Origin: DATLFI01 sp035524895
GTDB lineage: Bacteria > Acidobacteriota > Thermoanaerobaculia > Multivoradales > Multivoraceae
NCBI GenBank assembly: GCA_035524895.1
Contig: DATLFI010000019.1
Location: 1 to 36,769, forward strand
DNA length: 36,769 bases
Reading direction: 5' to 3'
Shown here piece after piece: positions 24,310-32,515 of this stretch. Position 1 is the first letter of the stretch, and each line of letters begins with the position of its first letter. Below the pieces are notes generated by a model that did not search any database, was not told the DNA's origin, and saw only the letters and a program-made list of their open reading frames with translations. A program made the position numbers and the translations under genes.

Positions 24310-24985
24310 AGGGCGCTTCCCAGCGGTGGGGACCCCACGTGACTCGCAGCACGCCTCCCGTCTCACCGGCCTGCTCGAGCGCAAGCTCGACCTGCGCGGA
24401 CTCGACCGGCGCCGGCGAATGCCTCAGACGCACCTCGAGCACGTCAGCGTTCGGCTCGCGTTGCGACCCCCAGATGTCTGCCTGCTCGTTGAAGACGAGC
24501 GACCAGCTCCCGTCGTCCGCTCTCTTCAGCCACACGCTGTACACACCGGGGTAGTCCGGCGACGCGTTGCCGGCCTTCACCACCCGGTCGCCGAAGGCCA
24601 GGTCGTAGGCCGTGAGCAGCTTGAAGGCACGGCCGCCATCGTAGGAGTGGACACCGCCAGGCACCAGCCTCTCGAGCGCCGCGAAGTCGCCGGAATCCGC
24701 CTTGAGCTTCGGATAGGCGATCTTGATCTCCTTGCCCTGGATCGCCAACAGTGCCTCGCCCGCATCGCCGCCGCGGCGGCGACGTTGCGCCGTGTCGCTG
24801 CCTGCCTGGCTCGCGGTCTGCGCTGAGGCGGTCGGTGCCGCCGCTCCAGCGGAGCCATCGGAGGACTGCTGAGCCTCTGACGCCGGCTGCTGCGCTTGCA
24901 GCGGCGGAGCCCACATGGGGACCACGAGCGCAGCCGCCCAGATCACCGCCACCAGAATCACGCCCGACCTCGTCGCGTTCTTCAA
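24296..24985 (-). CDS. Secreted DUF2911-like protein
   Basis: The 229-residue protein has a signal peptide (SGVILVAVIWAAALVVPMWA, then LQAQ-Q), a Ser/Ala/Gln-rich linker of about 45 residues with an RRRRGG patch, and a compact C-terminal domain. That domain has the DUF2911 pattern: AFKLLTAYDLAFGDRVVKAG, YSVWLKRADDGSWSLVFNEQ, ADIWGSQ, and ADVLEVRLRHSP. The family is common in secreted proteins; its function is unknown. The TTG at 24985 is chosen as start because GGAGGA lies 6 bases upstream and the signal peptide then begins properly. An in-frame start at 25060 would add 25 polar residues and touch the APC gene. Confidence 0.75.
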   Translation of the reverse strand: MKNATRSGVILVAVIWAAALVVPMWAPPLQAQQPASEAQQSSDGSAGAAAPTASAQTASQAGSDTAQRRRRGGDAGEALLAIQGKEIKIAYPKLKADSGDFAALERLVPGGVHSYDGGRAFKLLTAYDLAFGDRVVKAGNASPDYPGVYSVWLKRADDGSWSLVFNEQADIWGSQREPNADVLEVRLRHSPAPVESAQVELALEQAGETGGVLRVTWGPHRWEAPFTVR

Positions 24986-24991
24986 GGGAAG

Positions 24992-24997
24992 TCCTCC
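24992..24997 (-). promoter_or_regulatory. GGAGGA ribosome binding site that fixes a TTG start
   Basis: On the minus strand GGAGGA lies 6 bases before the TTG at 24985. It decides the start of the DUF2911-like gene in favour of TTG and against the upstream in-frame start at 25060. Confidence 0.65.
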
Positions 24998-25060
24998 GCG
25001 GTTCTTGGCCAGGAGACGCGGCGGCGCGCCATCCTGTTTCGAGGGCTCAGCCTCCCGCAA

Positions 25061-26395
25061 TCAAGCAGGACGCCGACGTAGCGCATAGATTCCCAGACCC
25101 ACCACCAGAGCAATGGCGCCCGCCACCAGGTTGCGCGGGCCCGCGCTCGCGGCCAGCGCGGCCGACACGAGGCACGCCAGGATCGGAATGGTCGGGCCTC
25201 CCGGCAGCACGAAGCTGGCCGGCGGCAGATCGCCTCGCTTGCGCAGCACCGGCACCGCGGCAGCCGTGCCGATGTAGGTCGCGAGCCGCGCGATCACCGA
25301 CAGCGCAGCGAGACCGACGAACGAGCCGGTGAGCGCGAGCGGCAGCGCCACCGCGCTCTGGAAGAGGATGGCGTTGGCCGGTGTGCGGAAACGCGGATGC
25401 ACCTTCGCCAGGAAGCGCGGTCCGAAGCCGTCGCGCGCGATCGCGAACAGGTAGCGCGGCCCGGAGAGGGTGGTCGCGCTCGAGGTACCCAGGATCGAGA
25501 CCGCGGCGCCCACCGTGAGCACGAACCCCGCCCACGGCCCCAGGAATCCTTCGGACGCGTCCGCGAGCGGCGTGTCCGAGGTCGCGAGACCCGGCAGGGT
25601 GCCGAGCGCGATCGCCTGCACCGAGAAGTAGAGCACCGTGACCAGCGCCAGGTTGCCGAGCAGCGCGAAGGGCACGTCGCGCTGCGGCCGCTTGTACTCG
25701 CCGGCCGGTGCCGGCGTGTTCTCGAACCCGGCGTAGGCGAACAGGAGCAGCAGTGCCGCCTCGCCGAGACCGAACCGTTCCGGCATCGGCTGCGACTCCA
25801 GCGTCGTCCAGGAGAACGCGAAGGCTCCGGCCACCACGAACAGCACGAGCGGCAACAGCTTCGCGATCGCGAGACCCACCGCGGTGCGCGCGCCGGCGAC
25901 CACGCCTCCCACGTTGATGGCAGTGAGCACGACGAACAGCGAGACGATGGTCAGTTGGCGCGGCACACCGCTCGCCACCTCTGGCATCAGGTACGACAGC
26001 GCCTGGGCGAAGCCGGCCGACAACGAGGCGACCGACGCCACACGCGCCAGCCACGTCATCCAGCCCACCTCGAAGCCCACGAGGTCGCCAAAGGCCATCC
26101 GGGCGTAGAGGTACCCGCCACCCGGCTCGTCGAACCGGCTCCCCGCCTCCGCGAAGCAGAGCACGATCAAGAGCACCGCGAGCGCGGCGAGAGCCACGGC
26201 GCCCAGGCTCCAGGCGCCCAGCAACAGCGTCGCCGCCGCCGGCAGCAGGTAGACGCCGCTGCCGACGACATCGTTGACGGCGAGACCGAGCACCTGCCAC
26301 CGCGGCACCGCGCGCTTGAGGGCAACGCCTTCGACACCGACGATGTCGTGGGTGGTCGGCGAAGCGTCGGGCGGGGGCTTGGTCGGGCTGGACAC
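25061..26395 (-). CDS. APC-family amino acid permease
   Basis: The 444-residue inner-membrane transporter has about twelve helices in the APC (LeuT-fold) pattern. The first unwound helix is visible as LAVNDVVGSGVYLLPAAATL, followed by FAEAGSRFDEPGGGYLYARMAFG, the typical helix 2/3 loop. LLLLFAYAGFENTPAPAGEYKRPQRDVPFAL is the conserved helix 6 and following loop. It probably imports amino acids or polyamines; specificity is not visible. It starts with GTG. It is divergent from the SLC13-type gene across 135 bp, in which I see no clear promoter elements. The DUF2911 gene follows after 75 bp. Confidence 0.88.
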   Translation of the reverse strand: MSSPTKPPPDASPTTHDIVGVEGVALKRAVPRWQVLGLAVNDVVGSGVYLLPAAATLLLGAWSLGAVALAALAVLLIVLCFAEAGSRFDEPGGGYLYARMAFGDLVGFEVGWMTWLARVASVASLSAGFAQALSYLMPEVASGVPRQLTIVSLFVVLTAINVGGVVAGARTAVGLAIAKLLPLVLFVVAGAFAFSWTTLESQPMPERFGLGEAALLLLFAYAGFENTPAPAGEYKRPQRDVPFALLGNLALVTVLYFSVQAIALGTLPGLATSDTPLADASEGFLGPWAGFVLTVGAAVSILGTSSATTLSGPRYLFAIARDGFGPRFLAKVHPRFRTPANAILFQSAVALPLALTGSFVGLAALSVIARLATYIGTAAAVPVLRKRGDLPPASFVLPGGPTIPILACLVSAALAASAGPRNLVAGAIALVVGLGIYALRRRPA

Positions 26396-26530
26396 GCGAG
26401 CTCGAGGAGCGTTGGAGACGAACAGCTCTCGGGGGGTCGGCGCGATGATACGGGCAAACGATGCGCTGGCGCACTGCTACGATCACGCGCTCGCCCCGTT
26501 CGCGTCGCGCCACGCCGCCGTTCCTTCTCC

Positions 26531-28000
26531 GTGGAGAAGCCAACCGTCACTCCGGAGCCCGCCAGCATCGGCGCTCCCAACGCTCCGATCGTCTCGAAGA
26601 CGACGCTCGCGCTGCGCTGGGCGGTGGTGGTCTTCGCCGGTGTCGGGGTGGCGCTCGCGCCGAGCCCGGAGGGCATCGAGCCGCGCGCGTGGCAGCTCTT
26701 CGCGATCTTCGTCGCGACCATTCTCGGCCTGATCTTCCAGCCGCTGCCGGGCGGCGCGATGGTGCTGCTCGGCATCGCGGCCACCGCGGTCTTCGGCGTG
26801 CTGCCGCCCGCGACCGCGCTCGCCGGCTACGCCGATCCCGTGGTGTGGCTGGTGCTGTCCGCGTTCATGCTCGCGCGCGGGATGATCAAGACCGGTTTCG
26901 GCCGGCGGGTTGCGCTCCTTTTCGTGCGCGCGCTCGGCGGCACCTCGCTCGGTCTCGGCTACGCGCTCGCGCTCACCGACGGCGTGCTGGCGAGCGTGAT
27001 CCCGAGCAACAGCGCGCGCAGCGGCGGCATCGTGTTCCCGATCACTCGGAGCATCGCCGAGAGCTACGGCTCGCAGCCCGGCCCCACCGCCGCGCGACTC
27101 GGCGCGTTCCTGCTGCCCCTGGTCTACCAGACCGACGTGATCGTGTGCGCGATCTTCCTCACCGGCCAGGCGTCGAACCCGCTCATCGCGGGTTTCGTCC
27201 GGCAGGTCACTGGCATCGAGCTGTCGTACGGCACCTGGTTCCTCGGCGCCGTGGTGCCCGGGCTGGTGTCGCTGGCGCTCACCCCGCTCTTTCTCTACCG
27301 ACTCTTTCCTCCCGAGGTGCGGCGCACGCCGAAGGCCGCCGACTACGCTTCGACCGAGCTGCGCAAGATGGGGCCGCTGTCTCGCGTCGAGCTATTGATG
27401 CTCGCGACCTTCCTGCTGGTGCTCGTGTTGTGGGTGACCACCCGTTGGCACGGCATCGACTACGCCGTGGTCGCGCTGCTAGGGCTCGGCACGCTGCTGA
27501 TCACCGGCGTGCTCACCTGGCAGGACGTGATCACCGAGCGCAGCGCATGGGACGTCTTCATCTGGTACGGCGGGCTGGTGCTGCTGGCTCGCGAGCTCGG
27601 CAAGACCGGGATCACCGAGTGGTTCGCCCAGGGCACCGGGGCGCTGCTCGAGGGTTGGAGCTGGCAGCTCTCGCTGGCGGTGCTGCTGCTGGTCTACTTC
27701 TACGCTCACTACGCCTTCGCCAGCATCACCGCGCACTCGAGCGCGATGCTCATACCCTTCCTCTCGGTCGCGCTGGTCGCCGGCGCGCCCGCGATGCTGG
27801 CCGCGCTCTTGTTCGCGTACCTCTCCAACCTGTGCGCGTGCCTCACGCACTACGGCACCACGCCCGCCCCGATCTACTTCGGCGCCGGCTACGTGACCCA
27901 GGCGCGCTGGTGGCAGATCGGCCTCGCGGCGTCGGCGCCCCACCTGGTGCTGTGGCCCGTGGTGGGCCTGCTGTGGTGGAAGCTGCTCGGCTGGTGGTAG
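26531..28000 (+). CDS. SLC13/DASS-family anion (dicarboxylate) transporter
   Basis: The 489-residue protein resembles DASS transporters of the plant-type oxoglutarate/malate and bacterial CitT/TtdT branch, which move di- or tricarboxylates. The two substrate/ion clamp motifs are present: the first as VIPSNSARSGGIVFPITRSI, the second as YAHYAFASITAHSSAMLIPF. PLPGGAMVLLG and YGTTPAPIYFGAGYV are further family blocks. GTG 26531 is the only sensible start: it follows a stretch with no coding look and gives a short polar tail before the first helix. The frame is open far upstream but that is antisense to the permease gene. It is followed after 51 bp by the photolyase relic. Confidence 0.88.
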   Translation: MEKPTVTPEPASIGAPNAPIVSKTTLALRWAVVVFAGVGVALAPSPEGIEPRAWQLFAIFVATILGLIFQPLPGGAMVLLGIAATAVFGVLPPATALAGYADPVVWLVLSAFMLARGMIKTGFGRRVALLFVRALGGTSLGLGYALALTDGVLASVIPSNSARSGGIVFPITRSIAESYGSQPGPTAARLGAFLLPLVYQTDVIVCAIFLTGQASNPLIAGFVRQVTGIELSYGTWFLGAVVPGLVSLALTPLFLYRLFPPEVRRTPKAADYASTELRKMGPLSRVELLMLATFLLVLVLWVTTRWHGIDYAVVALLGLGTLLITGVLTWQDVITERSAWDVFIWYGGLVLLARELGKTGITEWFAQGTGALLEGWSWQLSLAVLLLVYFYAHYAFASITAHSSAMLIPFLSVALVAGAPAMLAALLFAYLSNLCACLTHYGTTPAPIYFGAGYVTQARWWQIGLAASAPHLVLWPVVGLLWWKLLGWW

Positions 28001-28051
28001 CGCCCCGACCTGGCGCGCAACCGCCGGACGTCGAGAGCAAGAGCGGAGCCC

Positions 28052-28596
28052 ATGGCAGGAACAACCCCCGCAGCCCGCATCCAACGCCTCAACGACCGCC
28101 CCCTCCGGCCCGAAGGCGACTACGTCGTCTAACGTGCCCGACCTCGACGCCCCCAGCGGCCTCTCGCCCTACCTGCACTTCGGCCACATCTCCGCGCACC
28201 AGGTCTTCTTCGACCTGATGCGCCGCGAGGGCTGGACTCCGGACCGCGTCAGCGACCGCACCGACGGATCCCGCTCCGGCTTCTGGGGTCTCGGCGAGTC
28301 CGCCGAGGGCTTCCTCGACCAGCTCGTGACCTGGCGCGAGCTCGGCTACAACTTCTGCGTCCACCGGCCCGACGACTACGACCGCTACTCCTCGCTTCCC
28401 GACTGGGCGCAGCGCACGCTCGCCAAGCACGCGGGCGACCCGCGCACTCCCCGGTACAGCACAGAGCAGCTCGAGAACGCCGAGACAGCAGACCGCTCTG
28501 GAACGCCGCCCAGAACCAGCTCCGTCGCGACGGTCGAATCCACAACTACCTGCGCATGCTGTGGCGCGCTACGGAGCGCCGTCGCTCTTCGAATGA
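28052..28596 (+). pseudogene. Decayed class II-type photolyase (internal deletion and frame breaks)
   Basis: Four pieces of one photolyase lie in order in three frames. Piece 1 (28052-28129, from ATG) reads ARIQRLNDRPLRPEGDYV, the usual N-terminus, and stops at TAA 28130. Piece 2 (from 28134, another frame) starts abruptly in the C-terminal half: DAPSGLSPYLHFGHISAH, then FLDQLVTWRELGYNFC, DYDRYSSLPDWA. About 200 codons are missing at the junction. Piece 3 (from about 28493) continues as PLWNAAQNQLRRDGRIHNYL and RMLW in the frame of piece 1; one lost C in GAC-CGCTCTGG explains the shift. Piece 4 (28567-28596) is a normal-looking end, RYGAPSLFE. The segment that should follow RMLW is missing. 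An enzyme repairing cyclobutane dimers cannot be made from this. Confidence 0.85.
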
Positions 28597-28645
28597 GCTA
28601 ATCCCGAAGGCCGTGCCCGCGTAGCTTGCCGAGGACTCCTCGAGG

Positions 28646-29023
28646 TCAGCCCATCAGGTAGAGAAACTCTTCCTGCTTGATCTTGCCGGCGCGATTGACG
28701 GTGTAGAGCGCGACTTCCGACATCTGCATGCGTTGGCCGCTCGGCTTGTTGGTGATGTCGATCGAGAACAGCGCCGCGAATTGGTCCTTGCGCGGACCGA
28801 CGAACGGCCCCTCGACGCTCGCGCTGTGCACCTCGTGGTTGTCGAGCCACCACTGGTTCTTGCCGCGGATCGCGGCGATGCCCTCCGTCTTTGCCGGCAT
28901 CTCGGGCGTGCCCATCGCCTCGATGCTGACGACGTTGCGGGCGTAGAGCTTCTCCACGGCCTCCAAGTACTCTCCCTTGCGGCAGAGAGCGACGAGCTGC
29001 TTTCCGGTTTCGAGTGCGGACAT
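28646..29023 (-). CDS. SnoaL/NTF2-like protein
   Basis: The 125-residue protein has the look of a small cone-shaped NTF2-like fold: an N-terminal helix pair (GKQLVALCRKGEYLEAVEKL), a YARNVVSIEA strand, TEGIAAIRGKNQWW helix, and long beta strands to the end (FAALFSIDITN, MSEVALYTVNRAGKIKQEEF). The family includes cyclases, isomerases and many proteins without a known activity. Nothing fixes the function. ATG 29023 has AAGGAG 7 bases upstream and is preferred to the start at 29095. It converges on the photolyase relic and is divergent from the sugar dehydrogenase gene. Confidence 0.8.
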   Translation of the reverse strand: MSALETGKQLVALCRKGEYLEAVEKLYARNVVSIEAMGTPEMPAKTEGIAAIRGKNQWWLDNHEVHSASVEGPFVGPRKDQFAALFSIDITNKPSGQRMQMSEVALYTVNRAGKIKQEEFLYLMG

Positions 29024-29144
29024 GAACGGCTCCTTCGTGTGGATGCTCTTCTCGGGCTTCGTCGAGACTCGCACAAGACGAATGCGATGGGACACTCTGA
29101 CAGGCGTCGCTCCGGGTTCGTCAAGGGCGCGACGCTCCTCCGGC

Positions 29145-29150
29145 TAAACT
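29145..29150 (+). promoter_or_regulatory. TAAACT -10 candidate for the sugar dehydrogenase gene
   Basis: TAAACT lies 33 bases before the ATG at 29184, and AGGAG (29171-29175) lies 8 bases before the ATG. The arrangement is that of an ordinary leadered promoter. A -35 element is not evident. Confidence 0.35.
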
Positions 29151-29183
29151 CCGCAAGGGGGGTAGACGGTAGGAGCTTTCTCG

Positions 29184-30647
29184 ATGCGACAAGCGCCTCG
29201 ACTTCGCGCCGCCCTGGTGATCGCGGCAGCCGCGACCTGGGTCACCCTCGACCCGCCGCCAAGCCGAGCCGCCACCGCCTGCTATGACGTCTCGTGCTCC
29301 ACTGCCTGCACGCCCACGGCACCCATCGACATAGCGACGCTGGTCGCTCCGGGCGACTTTCCGTCGGGTCATACCACGCCGATCGCCTTCGTCGATCCCG
29401 GTGACGGTCGTGGGCGCTGGCTGATCGCAACCCAGGAGGGCTCGATTCTGGTCTGGGACGGTGGCACCCGCACCATCCTCCCCACGCCCTTCCTCGACTT
29501 GCGCGAGGAGGTCGGCGGGCCGGTCGAGTTCGGCGGCGAACGCGGCCTGCTCGCGCTCGCGGTCGATCCGGAGTACTCCGCGAACGGCCAGCTCTACGTC
29601 TTCTACACCCGCAGGGACCTCGGTACCGGCACCCGCGGCGACATCGTGATCGCGCGCTACACGCGCTCCGCCGCGAATCCCGACCTCGCCGATCCCGCTT
29701 CGGCCACCACCATCCTGGTCATCGACCATCCAGTAGGCAACCACAACGGCGGATGGCTGGCCTTCGGCCCGAACGACGGGTTCCTCTACATTTCGACAGG
29801 CGACGGCGGCGGCTCCTGCGACGGGAACGAGGGGATCAACGGCGACGGCCAGCGCACCGATACCCTAAACGGCAAGATCCTGCGGATCGACGTGCGCGGC
29901 ATCGACCCCGCGGGCGGGCCACCCGACGACTGCGGTGTCGGCACAGGAAACTACACGGTGCCGTCGAGCAACCCGTTCTTCGGCCATGAGGCAGCCTGCG
30001 ACGAGGTCTGGGCGCTGGGGCTGCGCAACCCCTTCCGTTTCAGCTTCGACCGCGCGACCGGCGACCTCTGGGTCGGCGACGTCGGCCAGAACAGGTGGGA
30101 AGAGATCAACTTGCAGGCCGCGGCGACTCCGGCGCCCGTCAACTGGGGCTGGCCGTGTCGGGAGGGCTGCGAGACGTCGGCGAACGACGACTCGGGCTGC
30201 TCCACCGAAGGCTGCCCGGTCGATGGCGGCGTCGAGGGCGTGGGCGAGTTTCCGCGCGCCACCGGCTTCTGGGATCCCCCGCTCTGCCATCGCAACCCGG
30301 GCTGGCGCTCGATCATGGGCGGCTACCGCTACCGTGGCAGCCAGGTGCCATCGCTCACGGGCGCGTACCTTTACGGCGACCCGGCCTGCGGTCAGATCTG
30401 GCGCACCACCACGCTCGACCCGGCCAACCCGGCGGCGATCGTCGCCCAGTGCTTCTCGAGCGGGCGCCACGGCGTCTACGGCTTCGCCGAGGACCACGCT
30501 GGCGAGCTCTACATCGTCCGTGGTGGCGCCAGTCGGATCGAATGCATCCACAACGGTGAGGGTTGCTTCTGGGCCGGCTCCGAGACGTTCCTCGACGGTT
30601 TCGAATCCGGCGACACCAGCGCCTGGAGCCGAACCGTGCCGCCGTAG
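29184..30647 (+). CDS. Secreted PQQ/GSDH-type sugar dehydrogenase with C-terminal FESGDTSAWS tag
   Basis: The 487-residue protein has a signal peptide (LRAALVIAAAATWVTL) and a beta-propeller of the glucose/sorbosone dehydrogenase family, which oxidises sugars in the periplasm with PQQ. Family blocks are GGERGLLALAVDPEYS, NGQLYVFYTRRD, NHNGGWLAFGPNDGFLYIS, TGDGGG, LNGKILRIDV, and WALGLRNPFRFSFDRATGDL. The His of NHNGG is the expected active-site residue. Several Cys pairs (CYDVSCSTAC and CREGCETS) suggest disulfides outside the cytoplasm. It ends in DGFESGDTSAWSRTVPP, separated from the propeller by a Gly-rich CFWAGSETFL; such FESGD-type tails recur at the C-termini of secreted proteins in some lineages. 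Substrate and PQQ use are inferred. Confidence 0.85.
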   Translation: MRQAPRLRAALVIAAAATWVTLDPPPSRAATACYDVSCSTACTPTAPIDIATLVAPGDFPSGHTTPIAFVDPGDGRGRWLIATQEGSILVWDGGTRTILPTPFLDLREEVGGPVEFGGERGLLALAVDPEYSANGQLYVFYTRRDLGTGTRGDIVIARYTRSAANPDLADPASATTILVIDHPVGNHNGGWLAFGPNDGFLYISTGDGGGSCDGNEGINGDGQRTDTLNGKILRIDVRGIDPAGGPPDDCGVGTGNYTVPSSNPFFGHEAACDEVWALGLRNPFRFSFDRATGDLWVGDVGQNRWEEINLQAAATPAPVNWGWPCREGCETSANDDSGCSTEGCPVDGGVEGVGEFPRATGFWDPPLCHRNPGWRSIMGGYRYRGSQVPSLTGAYLYGDPACGQIWRTTTLDPANPAAIVAQCFSSGRHGVYGFAEDHAGELYIVRGGASRIECIHNGEGCFWAGSETFLDGFESGDTSAWSRTVPP

Positions 30648-30686
30648 ATTGTCGTAGAACGCGGACGGACCGCCACCCAGAAGACA

Positions 30687-32447
30687 TCACGCGCCTTCGA
30701 ACAGCTTCGCGAACTCCTCGCGCTGCGCGTTGGTGCCCATCAGTAGCAGGGTGGACTCGGGCTCCATCCGGGTCGCGGCACCGGGGGTGTTGACCACGTC
30801 GTCGCCGTGCTGGAGGCCGATGACGTTGAGACCGGTTCGCGCGCCGATGCCGCTCTCTGCGAGCGTCTTGCCGGCGAGCGACGCCGGGGTCGTGACCGGA
30901 AACACGTCCACCTCCTCGCCCAGGATCAACAGCTCGCGACCCTGGAGCACGCTGAGCATCCACTTCACCGCTAGCTGGCTCTCGCTCAGGGCGAAGTCCG
31001 CCCCCGCGCGATACACCGCCTCGAGGTTCCTGTCGTGGGTGGTCCGACACAGGATCCTGGCCGAGGGGTTGAGGCGCCGGCAGTAGATGGCGAGGTAGAT
31101 GTTGGTGGCGTCGTCGTGCGTGGTGAGCACCACCGAGGGCGCCTTTTCGATGCCCGCGTCTTGCATCACCGCGAGCTCCGCGCCATCGCCAATGATCACA
31201 CGGTCCGCGACCAGCTTCAGCGGCTCCAGCAGGCGCGGGTCCTCGTCTACGACGTGGACTTTGAGCTGCCGCTCCTTCAGGGCCCGCGCCGCGGCTCGCC
31301 CGACCTTGCCGCCGCCGATCACGATCACCGGGTTGTGGTCCGGCTGGTAGATGACGAACATCGCGTTGAGCACCAGGACCTGCTCCTCGGTGCCCACGAC
31401 CACGGCGACGCTGTGGTCGTCGAGCCGTGCCTGACCCAGTGCCGGCTGCAATCGGCCGCGCTCCCAATACCCGACGATGCTCACGCCGGTCAGCTCGCGC
31501 AGCCGCGTGTCGCGGATGGTGCGGCCGACCAGCGGCGTGTTGTGGACGGGGAACTCGGCCACGAGCAGGTCCCGGTACGAGCCGATCACCTGGGCGCTGA
31601 CGTTTCCCGCGCTGACGCGACCGGCTAGCTGCTCTCCCAGACGATGTTTGACCGGCATCACGTGCTGGGCACCGCTCAGCTCGAGGATGTCGACCGCGTC
31701 GCGGTCTTCCACCACAGCGGCGATCGGCACGCGCGGTGCTTGCTCCCGCAGCGTGAGCGTGACGTTGGCGTTCGCTGCGTCGCTGAGGTTGGCAACCACC
31801 AGCCGCGCCTCGGAGGCGCGCACCGCCCGCCAGCAGGTCGAGGTGTCCGGCTCGGCTGCGACCACATGCACGCCGTCACCGTGATACGCCAGCGCCCGCG
31901 TCGGGTCCGGCTCGATCACGACGTAAGGGATGCGCAGCACGTCGAGCTGGCGAATCAGCGCGCGGGCCGCCGAATCGTAGCTGCAGATCACGACGTGATC
32001 TCGGACTCCGTTCGGGAGCTCCCGTGGCGCCCTGAGCCGGATCTGTGCCTCGAGCCAGGGCGCGTAGAAGTAGCGGATGAAGGCGAACGGCAGCACGATC
32101 AGCAGCAGCACGACTCCGGTGAGCAGGACCACGATGCTGAAGATGCGGCCCAGGTCGGTCTGGAAGGTGATGTCGCCGAAGCCGAGCGTAGTCATCACCG
32201 TGAGGGTCCAGTAGAAGCCGGTGAGCCACGAGTGTCGCTGTCCCTCGAGCTCCATCAAGACGTGGAACAGCGCGCTGTAGGCCACGACCACCGCAGCCAG
32301 CACGGCGAGGTAGCGCACCAGCGGGCGCAGGTTCTGGCGCACCTCGCGCTGCTGCAGCACCGCCATGACTTGGGAGACGAGGTACTTCACACTGCCATCC
32401 TCATGTCCGAGCGGCTTGCTGGGCTCGGGTTGTCGGAGACGCTTCAT
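30687..32447 (-). CDS. Two-RCK potassium channel (TrkA-N/TrkA-C)
   Basis: The 586-residue protein combines a short K+ channel with two regulatory RCK modules. Hydrophobic helices flank the selectivity filter TTLGFGD (86-92; the GFGD variant of GYGD). RCK1 starts at about 151 (HVVICSYDSAARALIRQLD); its nucleotide-loop glycines are lost. RCK2 starts at about residue 402 and is intact: VIVIGGGKVGRAAARALKER, HVVDEDP, IIGDGAE. TrkA-C segments follow each (LLVAEFPVHNTPLVGRT and LGEEVDVFPVTTPASLAGKT). ATG 32447 is used because upstream codons overlap the divergent hydrolase gene. Such channels set K+ conductance in response to nucleotides, ions or redox state. Confidence 0.9.
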   Translation of the reverse strand: MKRLRQPEPSKPLGHEDGSVKYLVSQVMAVLQQREVRQNLRPLVRYLAVLAAVVVAYSALFHVLMELEGQRHSWLTGFYWTLTVMTTLGFGDITFQTDLGRIFSIVVLLTGVVLLLIVLPFAFIRYFYAPWLEAQIRLRAPRELPNGVRDHVVICSYDSAARALIRQLDVLRIPYVVIEPDPTRALAYHGDGVHVVAAEPDTSTCWRAVRASEARLVVANLSDAANANVTLTLREQAPRVPIAAVVEDRDAVDILELSGAQHVMPVKHRLGEQLAGRVSAGNVSAQVIGSYRDLLVAEFPVHNTPLVGRTIRDTRLRELTGVSIVGYWERGRLQPALGQARLDDHSVAVVVGTEEQVLVLNAMFVIYQPDHNPVIVIGGGKVGRAAARALKERQLKVHVVDEDPRLLEPLKLVADRVIIGDGAELAVMQDAGIEKAPSVVLTTHDDATNIYLAIYCRRLNPSARILCRTTHDRNLEAVYRAGADFALSESQLAVKWMLSVLQGRELLILGEEVDVFPVTTPASLAGKTLAESGIGARTGLNVIGLQHGDDVVNTPGAATRMEPESTLLLMGTNAQREEFAKLFEGA

Positions 32448-32515
32448 ACTACGGCGAGCGCTGCGCGAGCCGGATGGAACCCCTCGGCAGCGGCTCGGGA
32501 TCGGACGACCACCGC

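Noticed and set aside
25397..26530. 5' extension of the SLC13-type gene by 378 codons
   Set aside because: The extension is antisense to the APC permease and has no membrane or domain character; the family starts at the GTG at 26531.
28134..28601. A separate 155-residue intact protein from GTG 28134
   Set aside because: It is only the middle piece of the photolyase relic: it starts in mid-domain and runs out of frame after AETAD, where the family sequence continues in another frame.
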